NCBI GenBank assembly: GCA_964535215.1
Contig: CAZHST010000018.1
Location: forward strand, 1 to 64,000
Source of the DNA: JACQHM01 sp964535215
GTDB taxonomy: Bacteria; Methylomirabilota; Methylomirabilia; Methylomirabilales; JACQHM01
Length of the DNA stretch: 64,000 bases
Direction: 5' to 3'
Part shown: piece by piece, positions 48,814 through 56,862 of the stretch
How the letters are laid out: every line of letters starts with the position of its first letter
How positions within the stretch are numbered: position 1 is the stretch's first letter
Notes under the pieces: generated by a model
Database searches by the model: none
Told to the model about the DNA's origin: nothing
The model's input: only the letters and a program-made list of their open reading frames with translations
Program-made: the position numbers and the translations under genes

Positions 48814-49683
48814 ATGATGGGAGAAGTCTTACGAGAAAAGGGAGGCACAAGAAGCCAGCCCGCCCAACCGGAGATGGGGTGGTACCTCTACGGTATTATC
48901 CCCTCGTCCGTCCCCGTCCCACCCCTGGTGGGGATGGATGGACACTCCGCGCTGGTCATGGTGGTTGAGGAGGGCCTGGCGGCCCTGGCCAGCCTGGTCC
49001 CCCTCGAGGAGTTCGGTGCGGAGCCCCTCCGGCGGCACCTGGAGGACCCGCAGTGGACGGAGGAGAAGGTCCGGCATCACGAACGGATCGTCGAGGCGGC
49101 CATGGTGGAGACGCCGATCCTCCCCATGCGGTTCGGCACCATCTTCTTAAACCCCGAAGGGGTGAAGCAGATGCTCCGCGAGAACGCGGGGAAGTTCCGG
49201 GAGGGCCTGGCGTACCTGCAAGGGAAGGAGGAGTGGGGGGTGAAGGGCTTCTCCGACCGCCGTCGCCTCCAGGAAGCGATGTTCAGCAAGGACCCTGAGC
49301 TGGTCCGCCTGTCGGAGGGGCTAGACGCCTTGTCTCCCGGCCGGGCCTTTTTGGCGAGGAGGAGGCTGGAAGAGCTGGCGAAAGCGAAGGTGGAGGCACG
49401 GGAGACGGAGGTGGCCCGGTTCGCGGAGGAGGCGATCACCCGGCAGGTGGTGGGCCTGGTCCGGAAGCCTCCCCTCCCCCGCCAGGCCACGGGAAGGCGG
49501 CAGGAGATGATCCTGCACTTGGCCTGTCTCCTCCGGAAGGATCAGGTCAAGGGTTTCCTCGCCCTGGTCAGCCGCTGGAACAGCACCTACGAGGCCGAGG
49601 GGTTCGAGCTTCTGGCCACGGGGCCCTGGCCTCCCTACCACTTCACCCCGACGGTGGACCGCGATGCCCCCTCAGCCGACTGA
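48814..49683 (+). CDS. gvpF/L: Gas vesicle protein GvpL/GvpF, third copy
   Basis: A 289-aa divergent GvpL/F: WYLYGIIPSSVPVPPL at the start, KVRHHERIVEAAMVETPILPMRFGTIF in the middle and FELLATGPWPPYHFTP at the end. The first 20 residues are an extension. ATG 48814 or 48817 are equivalent. Its 3' end overlaps the next GvpA-family gene by 20 bases. Confidence 0.88.
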   Translation: MMGEVLREKGGTRSQPAQPEMGWYLYGIIPSSVPVPPLVGMDGHSALVMVVEEGLAALASLVPLEEFGAEPLRRHLEDPQWTEEKVRHHERIVEAAMVETPILPMRFGTIFLNPEGVKQMLRENAGKFREGLAYLQGKEEWGVKGFSDRRRLQEAMFSKDPELVRLSEGLDALSPGRAFLARRRLEELAKAKVEARETEVARFAEEAITRQVVGLVRKPPLPRQATGRRQEMILHLACLLRKDQVKGFLALVSRWNSTYEAEGFELLATGPWPPYHFTPTVDRDAPSAD

Positions 49684-49867
49684 TCCTTTGGAGTGCCACC
49701 GGATCACCCTTCTGGAGACCCTGGATCGGGTCCTGAACAAGGGGGTTGTCATCGTCGGGGAGGTGACCCTCTCGGTGGCCGATGTGGACCTGATCTTTTT
49801 AGGCCTCCAGGTCATCCTCACCTCCGTGGAGACGGCGAAGCTGTCAGGGGTGAGGCATGAGGAGTGA
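49664..49867 (+). CDS. GvpA-family minor protein (GvpM/S-type)
   Basis: A 67-aa protein: ITLLETLDRVLNKGVVIVGEVTLSVADVDLIFLGLQVILTSVETAK is the GvpA fold without a tail. A third GvpA paralogue, probably a minor shell or cap component. It overlaps the preceding gvpF/L and the following gvpK, the usual S-K arrangement. Confidence 0.88.
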   Translation: MPPQPTDPLECHRITLLETLDRVLNKGVVIVGEVTLSVADVDLIFLGLQVILTSVETAKLSGVRHEE

Positions 49868-50168
49868 GGAGATGGGGGAGCGTTCGAAGCCGGCCGGTCC
49901 CCTCCCCCGGCGGATCAACCTGGACCCGGACCGGATCGAGCAGGGGCTGGTCACGCTCGTCCTTTCGCTGGTTGAGCTCTTGCGCCGACTCCTGGAGAGG
50001 CAGGCCCTCCGGCGCATGGAGGCCGGGTCTTTGACAGCCGAGGAGGTCGAGCGGGTAGGCCTTGCCTTCCTCAAGCTGGAAGAGAAGATGGAGGAGCTGA
50101 AAGCCCACTTCAATCTCACGGATGAGGACCTGAACCTCAACCTGGGCCCTCTAGGTGACCTTTGGTGA
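49857..50168 (+). CDS. gvpK: Gas vesicle protein GvpK
   Basis: A 103-aa GvpK: RINLDPDRIEQGLVTLVLSLVELLRRLLERQALRRMEAGSLTAEEVERVGLAFLKLEEKM is the conserved core. The ATG at 49857 overlaps the previous gene by 11 bases; ATG 49872 would have its ribosome binding site too close. The 5' codons lie in a GTGAGGC-ATGAGGA-GTGAGGA heptamer repeat. Confidence 0.93.
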   Translation: MRSEEMGERSKPAGPLPRRINLDPDRIEQGLVTLVLSLVELLRRLLERQALRRMEAGSLTAEEVERVGLAFLKLEEKMEELKAHFNLTDEDLNLNLGPLGDLW

Positions 50169-50201
50169 TCACCCCTGGGCCGGGAAAGAGAGGGGGCGAA
50201 G

Positions 50202-50894
50202 ATGGGCGATCGAGAGTCCTCCCTTGGGTCGTGGGAGGTGCTGCTTAAGGTGATCGTCCTGGTCTTCCTCGCCGTCGCCTTCCTCCTGCTGGCGGTTCAA
50301 TCCAGGATCCTGACCAAACAGCGGGACGAGCTTGAAAGGCTCCGGGAACATGTGGAACGGCTCGAGGAGCAGCTGGGCGTCTTCCGGTTCATCCGGGACC
50401 ATGCCCCTCGTTTAAGTCTCGCCCGCCAGAGGGAGCTGGCACAGTTGATCGCTGCCACGAGCCGACGCTACCACCTGGATGGCTCCCTCATTGCCGCCGT
50501 GATCAAGGTCGAGAGTAACTTTGACCCCCATGCCCTCTCCAGAGAAGGGGCCAGGGGCCTCATGCAGGTCATGCCCCAAACGGGCCAGGCGGTGGCCGAG
50601 GAGCTGGGGCTGACCTACGAACGCCCTGAGGATCTGTACGACGCCCGGATCAACATCCTGATCGGCACCCGATACCTCCACACCCTCCTCAGGAGGTTTA
50701 GAGATCTGACCGAGGCCCTCCGGGCCTACAACCGGGGGCCTTCTCGAACATCAACCAACACTCTTGGGCTAGGGTCTTATGTCGAGGCGGTCCTTGCCTA
50801 CTACGCCCTGTCGAGCCCTGGGCCGAAAGGTCGGAAGGACATGGCGGACTCTCCCTCGAAGGGCCGGCAAGGGAGGAGACGGGAAAAGGACTGA
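50202..50894 (+). CDS. Membrane-anchored lytic transglycosylase (SLT domain)
   Basis: A 230-aa protein with an N-terminal transmembrane helix (about 14-34), a short coiled coil (RDELERLREHVERLEEQL) and a C-terminal Slt domain: catalytic Glu in AAVIKVESNFDPHALS, then GARGLMQVMPQTG and ALRAYNRGP. It cleaves peptidoglycan glycan strands from the inner membrane side. The gene follows gvpK by 33 bases, so it may be part of the island transcript, but a vesicle role is not shown. The 3' end overlaps the kinase frame. Confidence 0.88.
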   Translation: MGDRESSLGSWEVLLKVIVLVFLAVAFLLLAVQSRILTKQRDELERLREHVERLEEQLGVFRFIRDHAPRLSLARQRELAQLIAATSRRYHLDGSLIAAVIKVESNFDPHALSREGARGLMQVMPQTGQAVAEELGLTYERPEDLYDARINILIGTRYLHTLLRRFRDLTEALRAYNRGPSRTSTNTLGLGSYVEAVLAYYALSSPGPKGRKDMADSPSKGRQGRRREKD

Positions 50895-53280
50895 TAGGTC
50901 CCTTCCTTCCCCCTTCCTCATCTTCCTCATAGCCCTGGCCATCCTCTTTCTCGCCCAAGCGACCGTGATAAGACTCCTTGAGGTACTGATATCGGGTGCC
51001 CACACCATCGTGAGGTCCATGGCCGCCGCGCTGACCCTCCTCGGCGCGCCGTTCCTGGGGGGGTTCATTGTCCGCGGCATCAGCCAGCGCCAGGTCCTGG
51101 ACGCCTTCTTCACCGCCGCCCCCGCCGGACTGGCGATCCTGGACTCGGAGCTTCGGTACCTGCAGGTCAATGAAACCTTGGCTCAGATGAATGGTTTGTC
51201 GGTCCAGGAGCATCTGGGCAAACGGGTGAGGGAGGTCCTGCCCAAGCTCGCGCCGGTCGTCGAGCCCATCCTCCAGGGCATCCTGACGTCAGGGGAGCCG
51301 GCCCTGAACATCGAGGTGAGCGGGGAGACCCCCCGCCAGCCTGGCGTCATCCGTCACTGGGTGGTTTCCTATTTTCCCGTGGCCCTGGGGGAGGGCCCAT
51401 CTAGGGGGGTTGGGGCGATCGTGGTGGAGATCACCGAGCGGAAGCGGGCGGAGGAGGAGCTGAAGCGGCTCTACGACGAGGCGGAGCGGCGGCTGCAGGA
51501 GGCCGAGACCTTTGCCACGCTCCTGCAGGATCTGACCGGCTCCCTGGAGCTGGACCAGGTCCTGGCAAAGCTGGTGACCAAGGCCCAGGCCTTAAGCCAG
51601 GGGGATCTGGCCTTCCTGGCCCTGGTCGAAGCCGATGGGCAGACCCTGACCATCCGGGCCCAGACCGGGGCAGCCTCCTCCTTCCTCCCGGGCCTGGTCC
51701 TGGCGAAGGGCCACGGGATGGCCGGGAAGGTCCTGGAGACCGGCGAGCCCCTGGTGACCGGTGACTACCTCCAGGATCCCCGCTTCTCCCACGACTACGA
51801 TGCGGTGGCCCAGGCCGAAGGGACCGTGGCCCAGGTCGCGGTCCCCATCCTCCACGAGGGGACCCCTTTGGGCGTTCTCCTGGTCGCCCGCCGAACGCCG
51901 TGGCCTTTCACGCCGGGGGATGTCCAGGTCCTCACCCGCCTGGCCGACGTGGCCAGCCTGGCCTGCCACCAGGCCCTCCTGTACCAGCAGGCGACCCGCC
52001 GGGCGGCGGCCCTCGAGCACCTTTGGGGGGTGGGCCAGGCCCTGACCCAGCCTCTGCCCCTCTCCAGCACCCTGGACCTGATCGTCCAGACCGCCAAAGA
52101 CCTCCTCCGGGCCGATCATGCCCGCCTCACCTTGTGGGATGAGACCACCCACTGCCTCACCGTCGTGGCCCAAGCCGGCCCCGCGGCCCTGCCCCTCCCC
52201 CGAGCAATCCGTCTGGGTGAGGGACTGATCGGGACTGTGGCAGCGACCCGCCAATCTCTGCGTGTCAACAATTACCAGGCCTTCCCCCAGCGGCTGCCGG
52301 AGGCCACAGCGACTACCGCCGCCATGGCGGTCCCCCTCCTCATCGAGGACCGACTCATTGGGACCCTAGGCGTGGGGAGCACCCAGCCGGGGCGGGCCTT
52401 CACGGCGGAGGACCTTAAGCTCTTGGAACTGTTGGCCCAGCCGGCCGCCAGCGCCCTGGAGAACGCCCGCCTCCATGAGCAGGTCAAACGGCATGCCGAA
52501 GAGTTGGAGCGGAAGGTCGAGGAGCGGACGCAGGCGCTGAAGGTCGCCAACGCCCAACTGGCAGCGGCCTCCCGCCACAAGTCCGAGTTTCTGGCCAGCA
52601 TGTCCCATGAGCTCCGAACCCCCTTAAACTCCATCCTCGGCTTCGCCGAGCTGCTCCACGATCAGACCTTCGGCCCTCTAAACGAGAAGCAGCAGCGCTA
52701 TGTCCACAACATCCTGGTCAGCGGGAAGCACCTCCTCGCCCTGATCAACGACATCCTGGATCTGTCCAAAGTCGAAGCGGGGAAGCTGGAGTTTCGGCCC
52801 GAGCCCTTTGACCTGAAGGAGGCGTTAGAGGGGAGCCTGACCGTCGTGGCCTCGGCGGCGTCCAAGAAGAACCTCACCCTCTCCTTGGAGGTGGACCAGC
52901 GCCTTTCCACCCTGACGGCCGATCCGGCCCGGTTCAAGCAGATCCTCTACAACCTCCTCTCGAATGCTGTGAAGTTCACCCCGGAGGGGGGGCGGGTGAC
53001 GGTGACGGCCCGCCCCGTCGAGGGTACCTTCGTCGAGATCCGCGTCCAGGACACAGGGATCGGGATCCGGCCAGAAGATCTCCCGAAGCTCTTTCAGGAG
53101 TTTACCCAGTTGAGGTCTCCCTTGAGCAAGCCCCATGAAGGGACCGGGTTAGGGCTGGCCCTCACCAAGAAGCTGGTGGAGCGGCAGGGAGGACGGATCT
53201 GGGCGGAATCGGAGGGTGAGGGCAAAGGGAGCACGTTCACGTTCCTCCTGCCGTGGAAGGGAAAAGGGGCGGAGGGGTAG
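50779..53280 (+). CDS. PAS-GAF-GAF sensor histidine kinase
   Basis: A sensor kinase of up to 833 aa. One or two N-terminal hydrophobic segments (PSPFLIFLIALAILFLAQAT and a stretch near 85-97) suggest membrane anchoring. Then PAS (about 105-215), a coiled coil, GAF 1 (about 245-400), GAF 2 (about 420-575), HisKA with His in ASMSHELRTPLNS and HATPase (NLLSNAVKFTPEGG, QDTGIGI, GTGLGLAL). The true start is unclear: ATG 50779 lies inside the transglycosylase gene and yields an Arg-rich lead; GTG 50965 or ATG 51019 are alternatives. The receiver gene 34 bases downstream is the likely partner. Confidence 0.85.
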   Translation: MSRRSLPTTPCRALGRKVGRTWRTLPRRAGKGGDGKRTDRSLPSPFLIFLIALAILFLAQATVIRLLEVLISGAHTIVRSMAAALTLLGAPFLGGFIVRGISQRQVLDAFFTAAPAGLAILDSELRYLQVNETLAQMNGLSVQEHLGKRVREVLPKLAPVVEPILQGILTSGEPALNIEVSGETPRQPGVIRHWVVSYFPVALGEGPSRGVGAIVVEITERKRAEEELKRLYDEAERRLQEAETFATLLQDLTGSLELDQVLAKLVTKAQALSQGDLAFLALVEADGQTLTIRAQTGAASSFLPGLVLAKGHGMAGKVLETGEPLVTGDYLQDPRFSHDYDAVAQAEGTVAQVAVPILHEGTPLGVLLVARRTPWPFTPGDVQVLTRLADVASLACHQALLYQQATRRAAALEHLWGVGQALTQPLPLSSTLDLIVQTAKDLLRADHARLTLWDETTHCLTVVAQAGPAALPLPRAIRLGEGLIGTVAATRQSLRVNNYQAFPQRLPEATATTAAMAVPLLIEDRLIGTLGVGSTQPGRAFTAEDLKLLELLAQPAASALENARLHEQVKRHAEELERKVEERTQALKVANAQLAAASRHKSEFLASMSHELRTPLNSILGFAELLHDQTFGPLNEKQQRYVHNILVSGKHLLALINDILDLSKVEAGKLEFRPEPFDLKEALEGSLTVVASAASKKNLTLSLEVDQRLSTLTADPARFKQILYNLLSNAVKFTPEGGRVTVTARPVEGTFVEIRVQDTGIGIRPEDLPKLFQEFTQLRSPLSKPHEGTGLGLALTKKLVERQGGRIWAESEGEGKGSTFTFLLPWKGKGAEG

Positions 53281-53314
53281 GGGGCCGCATCATCACCGGG
53301 GAGGAGGAGACCCC

Positions 53315-53725
53315 ATGGTCGCCATGAAGGCCAAGATGATCCTCATCGTTGATGATGATCCCCAGAGCCTGGAGCTGACCACTGATCTCCTGGAAAGCCG
53401 GGGGTACCAGGTCCTCCAAACCGAAACGGCATGGGAGGGCCTGAGTCTGGCCCTCATCCACCGCCCTGACCTGATCCTCATGGACATCCAGCTCCCCGGG
53501 CTGGATGGGCTGACCGCCACCAGGCTCCTGAAGGGGAATCGAGCCACCATGAAGATCCCCGTGGTGGCCATGACGGCCTATGCCCTGCGGGAGGATCAGG
53601 TGCGGCTCCTGAAGGCCGGCTTCGACGGCTACCTCCCCAAGCCCATTGATACCAAAGGATTCCTGAATCTCGTGGCGGGATTCTTGAAGACAGCCGAAGC
53701 CGGAGGCGTGGACACGGTGGCATAG
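53315..53725 (+). CDS. Single-domain response regulator (DivK-like)
   Basis: A 136-aa receiver: ILIVDDDPQSLEL, Asp in LILMDIQLPGLDG, Thr in AMTAYAL and Lys in YLPKPI. The MDIQLPGLDG and FDGYLPKPID patterns are typical of DivK/Spo0F-like receivers paired with hybrid-type kinases. GGGGAGGAGGAG precedes the ATG. It is the last gene of the signalling and gas vesicle block. Confidence 0.88.
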   Translation: MVAMKAKMILIVDDDPQSLELTTDLLESRGYQVLQTETAWEGLSLALIHRPDLILMDIQLPGLDGLTATRLLKGNRATMKIPVVAMTAYALREDQVRLLKAGFDGYLPKPIDTKGFLNLVAGFLKTAEAGGVDTVA

Positions 53726-53821
53726 CTTGATGACTTTTCCCTTGACAAACGCCGGGTAATGTTTGAAGATCATCCCAAATTTGTTCCGTCGAACCTTCCC
53801 CACACCTTTCTCGCGCCCAGG

Positions 53822-53955
53822 TAAGCGTTCAGCGTTCAGCCCATTGGATGTTAGAGGTTGGATGTCGGATGGGTTCGAACATCCAATCGGCCTTCCATCC
53901 TCCAGCGCCTAACACCCAGCACCCAGCATGTCTGGTGATGGCTGATGGGTCAGCG
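53822..53955. repeat. Compound heptamer repeats with inverted halves
   Basis: GCGTTCA-GCGTTCA-GCCC, then TTGGATG-TTAGAGG-TTGGATG-TCGGATG, then after TTCGAA the opposite-sense CATCCAATC and CCATCCTCC, then CCTAACA-CCCAGCA-CCCAGCA, then GGTGATGGCTGATGGG. Four different 7-base units sit in one gap upstream of gcvT. No riboswitch fold is evident. Confidence 0.7.
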
Positions 53956-53996
53956 TCTGGGGGGAAGGCCCTTCGGAGCCTACAAGGAGAAGGGCG

Positions 53997-55109
53997 ATGG
54001 GCGAGCCCGCCGCCTCGGACCTGAAGAAGACCCCCTTGAACCCGGTTCACCGGCGGATGGGGGCGAAGATGGTCCCCTTCGCCGGCTGGGAGATGCCGCT
54101 CCAGTACACGAGCATCCTTGACGAGCACCGGGCGGTCAGGACGAAGGCCGGCCTCTTCGACATCTCCCACATGGGGGAGATCGAGCTTCAGGGGAAAGAC
54201 GCCTTGCGGGTTGTCCAGTATCTCATCACGAACGATGCCTCCCGGCTCGCCATCGGCCAGGTCCAGTATGCGGCCATGTGCTACGAGGATGGTACCTTCG
54301 TGGATGACCTGACCGTCTACCGCCTGGCCGAGGATCGCTTCATGCTCACCGTGAACGCCGCCAACACTGCCAAAGATCATGCGTGGATCCTCTCCCACGG
54401 GAGCGGGGATGTCACGGTCAAAAACAGAAGTGACGAGATAGCCCTCCTGGCCCTCCAGGGACCAAACGCTTTAGCCATCCTCCAGCGGCTCACCCCTTTA
54501 GACCTTTCGACCCTTCGGTACTACTGGTTCGCCCAAGGGTCGGTCATGGGACTCCCGGCCCTGATCTCCAGGACCGGCTACACCGGCGAGGATGGCTTCG
54601 AGATCTACCTTCAGGCCGACCAGGCGGAGCCGGTGTGGGAGAGGATCCTGGAGGTGGGGAAGGATTTGGGCGTCCAGCCCGTCGGCCTGGGGGCCCGGGA
54701 CACCCTCCGTCTGGAGGCGAGGATGGCCCTCTACGGCAACGATATTGATGACCGGCACACGGTCCTGGAGGCGGATCTTGGCTGGATCGTCAAGTTCGAC
54801 AAGGGGGAGTTCATCGGGCGGGAGGCGCTCCTGAAACAACACCGGGAAGGGATCAAGAGGAAGCTGGTCGGCTTCGAGATGGTAGGGAGGGGGATCGCCA
54901 GGCCGCACTACAAGATCCTCTCAAAGGAGGGGAGGGAGATCGGGGAGGTGACCAGCGGAGGGCCCTCGCCGACCCTGGAGAGGAACATTGGCCTGGGCTA
55001 CGTTTCCATTGAGCATGCGGGTATCGGGACCGAGCTGGACATCCTGATCCGGGACCATCCCGTCGCCGCCCGGGTCGTCCCCACCCCCTTCTACAAGCGG
55101 AAGCGGTAA
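53997..55109 (+). CDS. gcvT: Glycine cleavage system T protein (aminomethyltransferase)
   Basis: A 370-aa enzyme that transfers the methylene group from aminomethyl-lipoyl GcvH to tetrahydrofolate, releasing ammonia. Recognised by PVHRRMGAKMVPFAGWEMPLQY, FDISHMGEIEL, YTGEDGFEIY and the C-terminal RREAL-like and KRKLVGFE segments. AAGGAGAAGGG precedes the ATG. First gene of the gcv operon, 13 bases before gcvH. Confidence 0.96.
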   Translation: MGEPAASDLKKTPLNPVHRRMGAKMVPFAGWEMPLQYTSILDEHRAVRTKAGLFDISHMGEIELQGKDALRVVQYLITNDASRLAIGQVQYAAMCYEDGTFVDDLTVYRLAEDRFMLTVNAANTAKDHAWILSHGSGDVTVKNRSDEIALLALQGPNALAILQRLTPLDLSTLRYYWFAQGSVMGLPALISRTGYTGEDGFEIYLQADQAEPVWERILEVGKDLGVQPVGLGARDTLRLEARMALYGNDIDDRHTVLEADLGWIVKFDKGEFIGREALLKQHREGIKRKLVGFEMVGRGIARPHYKILSKEGREIGEVTSGGPSPTLERNIGLGYVSIEHAGIGTELDILIRDHPVAARVVPTPFYKRKR

Positions 55110-55122
55110 GAGGAGGGTCTCA

Positions 55123-55512
55123 ATGTATCCCGAGGGTCTAAGGTATACCAAGGAGCATGAGTGGATCCAGGTGGAGGGAGATCAGGGGAGGGTCGGGATC
55201 ACCCACTACGCCCAGGAGCAGCTCGGGGACGTGGTCTTTGTGGAACTTCCTCCGGTCGGGAAGCTCCTCCGCCAGATGGAGCCCTTCGGCGTTGTGGAGT
55301 CGGTCAAAGCGGTCTCTGATCTCTACAGTCCGGTGAGCGGTGAGGTGGTCGAGGTGAATCAGGAGCTTCTGCGGAAGCCGGAGCTGATCAACCAGGACCC
55401 TTACGGGGGAGGCTGGATGCTCGTCGTGAAGATCAAGGACCCGAAGGAGCTGGAGACCCTCATGACCGCCGACCAGTACCAGGCCTACCTCCAGGCTGAG
55501 GGGGGACGCTAA
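55123..55512 (+). CDS. gcvH: Glycine cleavage system H protein
   Basis: A 129-aa lipoyl carrier protein. Lys62 in the motif GVVESVKAVSDLYSP is the lipoylation site. YTKEHEWIQVEGD at the start and DQYQAYL at the end are typical. It shuttles the aminomethyl group between GcvP and GcvT. gcvPA starts at the next base after the stop. Confidence 0.97.
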   Translation: MYPEGLRYTKEHEWIQVEGDQGRVGITHYAQEQLGDVVFVELPPVGKLLRQMEPFGVVESVKAVSDLYSPVSGEVVEVNQELLRKPELINQDPYGGGWMLVVKIKDPKELETLMTADQYQAYLQAEGGR

Positions 55513-56862
55513 ATGCGCTACATCCCCAACACCGATGCCGACTGCCAGGCGATGCTGGAGAGGATCGGGGTCCGATCCGTCGAGGAGCTGTTCGCCGACA
55601 TCCCGAGGAAGGTGCGGCTCCGGCGGGCCCTGAACCTCCCCCCGCCCATGAGCGAGGCGGAGCTTGTCCGCCATCTCCGTTCCCTGGCGGTCAAGAACGC
55701 CGACGTGGACCGCTATCCCTGCTTCCTGGGGGCAGGGGCCTACAACCACTTCATCCCGGCCGCTGTCTCGCACCTAATCTCCCGGGGGGAGTTCTTGACC
55801 TCGTACACCCCCTATCAGCCCGAGGTGGCCCAGGGGATCCTCCAGGCCATCTACGAGTATCAGACCTTGATCTGTCAGCTGACGGGGATGGAGGTGGCCA
55901 ACGCCTCGATGTACGACGGGGCCTCCAGTCTGGCCGAGGCCATCCTCATGGCCCACCGGGTGAACGGCCGAAGCCGGATCCTGATCTCCCGGGCCCTCCA
56001 CCCCGAGTGGCGGCAGGTCGTCAAGACCTACACAGGGACGCTTGGCCTCCAGCTCCAGGAGCTCCCCTTCACCGACAAGGGGACGACGGATCTTCGCAAG
56101 GCGAAGACCCTCCTCTCCGAGGAAACCTGCTGCCTCGTCCTCCAGAACCCGAACTTCTTCGGCACCGTGGAGATGCTGGAGGACTTCGCGGAAGCCGCCA
56201 GGGCGAAAGGGGCCTTCTTCATCACCGCCATCGCCGAGCCGGTTTCCTTGGGGCTCTTGAAGCCCCCGGGGGAGGTTGGGGCGGACATCGTTGTGGGCGA
56301 GGGGCAGGCCTTTGGAAGCCCTTTAAACTTCGGTGGCCCCTACCTTGGCCTCTTTGCGACACGAGAGGCCTATGTCCGGAGCATGCCGGGGCGGCTCTGC
56401 GGGCAGACGGTGGACCGGGACGGAAAGGTCGGCTACGTCCTCACCCTCTCGACCCGGGAGCAGCACATCCGGAGGGAGAAGGCGACCTCCAACATCTGCA
56501 CGAACGAGGGGCTCGTGGCCCTGGCGGCCACCATCTCCCTCGCCCTCCTGGGCAAGCACGGCCTCCGGGAGATGGCCCTCCAGAACCTCTGGAAGGCCAC
56601 CTACGCCAAGGAGGCCATTGCCACGCTAAAAGGGTACACGCTTCGGTTCCGGGGTCCGACCTTCAACGAGTTCGTCGTCCAGGTTAAGAGGCGAAAGCCG
56701 TCAGAGGTGAACAGGACCCTGCTGCGAAAAGGGATCATCGGGGGGCTCGAGCTCGGTCGTTTCTATCCTGATCTTGCCGACTGTCTCCTGTTCGCCGTCA
56801 CGGAGGAGAACAGCCGGGGGGAGATCGAGACCCTGGTCAAGGCCTTGGGGGAGATCCGATGA
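55513..56862 (+). CDS. gcvPA: Glycine dehydrogenase (decarboxylating) subunit 1
   Basis: A 449-aa N-terminal-half subunit of the split P protein, structural rather than PLP-lysine bearing. MRYIPNTDADCQAMLERIGV, GAGAYNHFIPAAV, YTPYQPEVAQGILQAIYEYQ and EKATSNICTNEGLVALAAT are diagnostic. The two-subunit form is found in many thermophiles, Firmicutes and archaea-like lineages. Overlaps gcvPB by 4 bases. Confidence 0.97.
   Translation: MRYIPNTDADCQAMLERIGVRSVEELFADIPRKVRLRRALNLPPPMSEAELVRHLRSLAVKNADVDRYPCFLGAGAYNHFIPAAVSHLISRGEFLTSYTPYQPEVAQGILQAIYEYQTLICQLTGMEVANASMYDGASSLAEAILMAHRVNGRSRILISRALHPEWRQVVKTYTGTLGLQLQELPFTDKGTTDLRKAKTLLSEETCCLVLQNPNFFGTVEMLEDFAEAARAKGAFFITAIAEPVSLGLLKPPGEVGADIVVGEGQAFGSPLNFGGPYLGLFATREAYVRSMPGRLCGQTVDRDGKVGYVLTLSTREQHIRREKATSNICTNEGLVALAATISLALLGKHGLREMALQNLWKATYAKEAIATLKGYTLRFRGPTFNEFVVQVKRRKPSEVNRTLLRKGIIGGLELGRFYPDLADCLLFAVTEENSRGEIETLVKALGEIR

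Noticed and set aside
53726..53996. Possible glycine riboswitch upstream of gcvT
   Set aside because: No tandem aptamer-like conserved core could be found by eye; the gap is filled with heptamer repeats. A covariance-model search for the glycine riboswitch would settle it.
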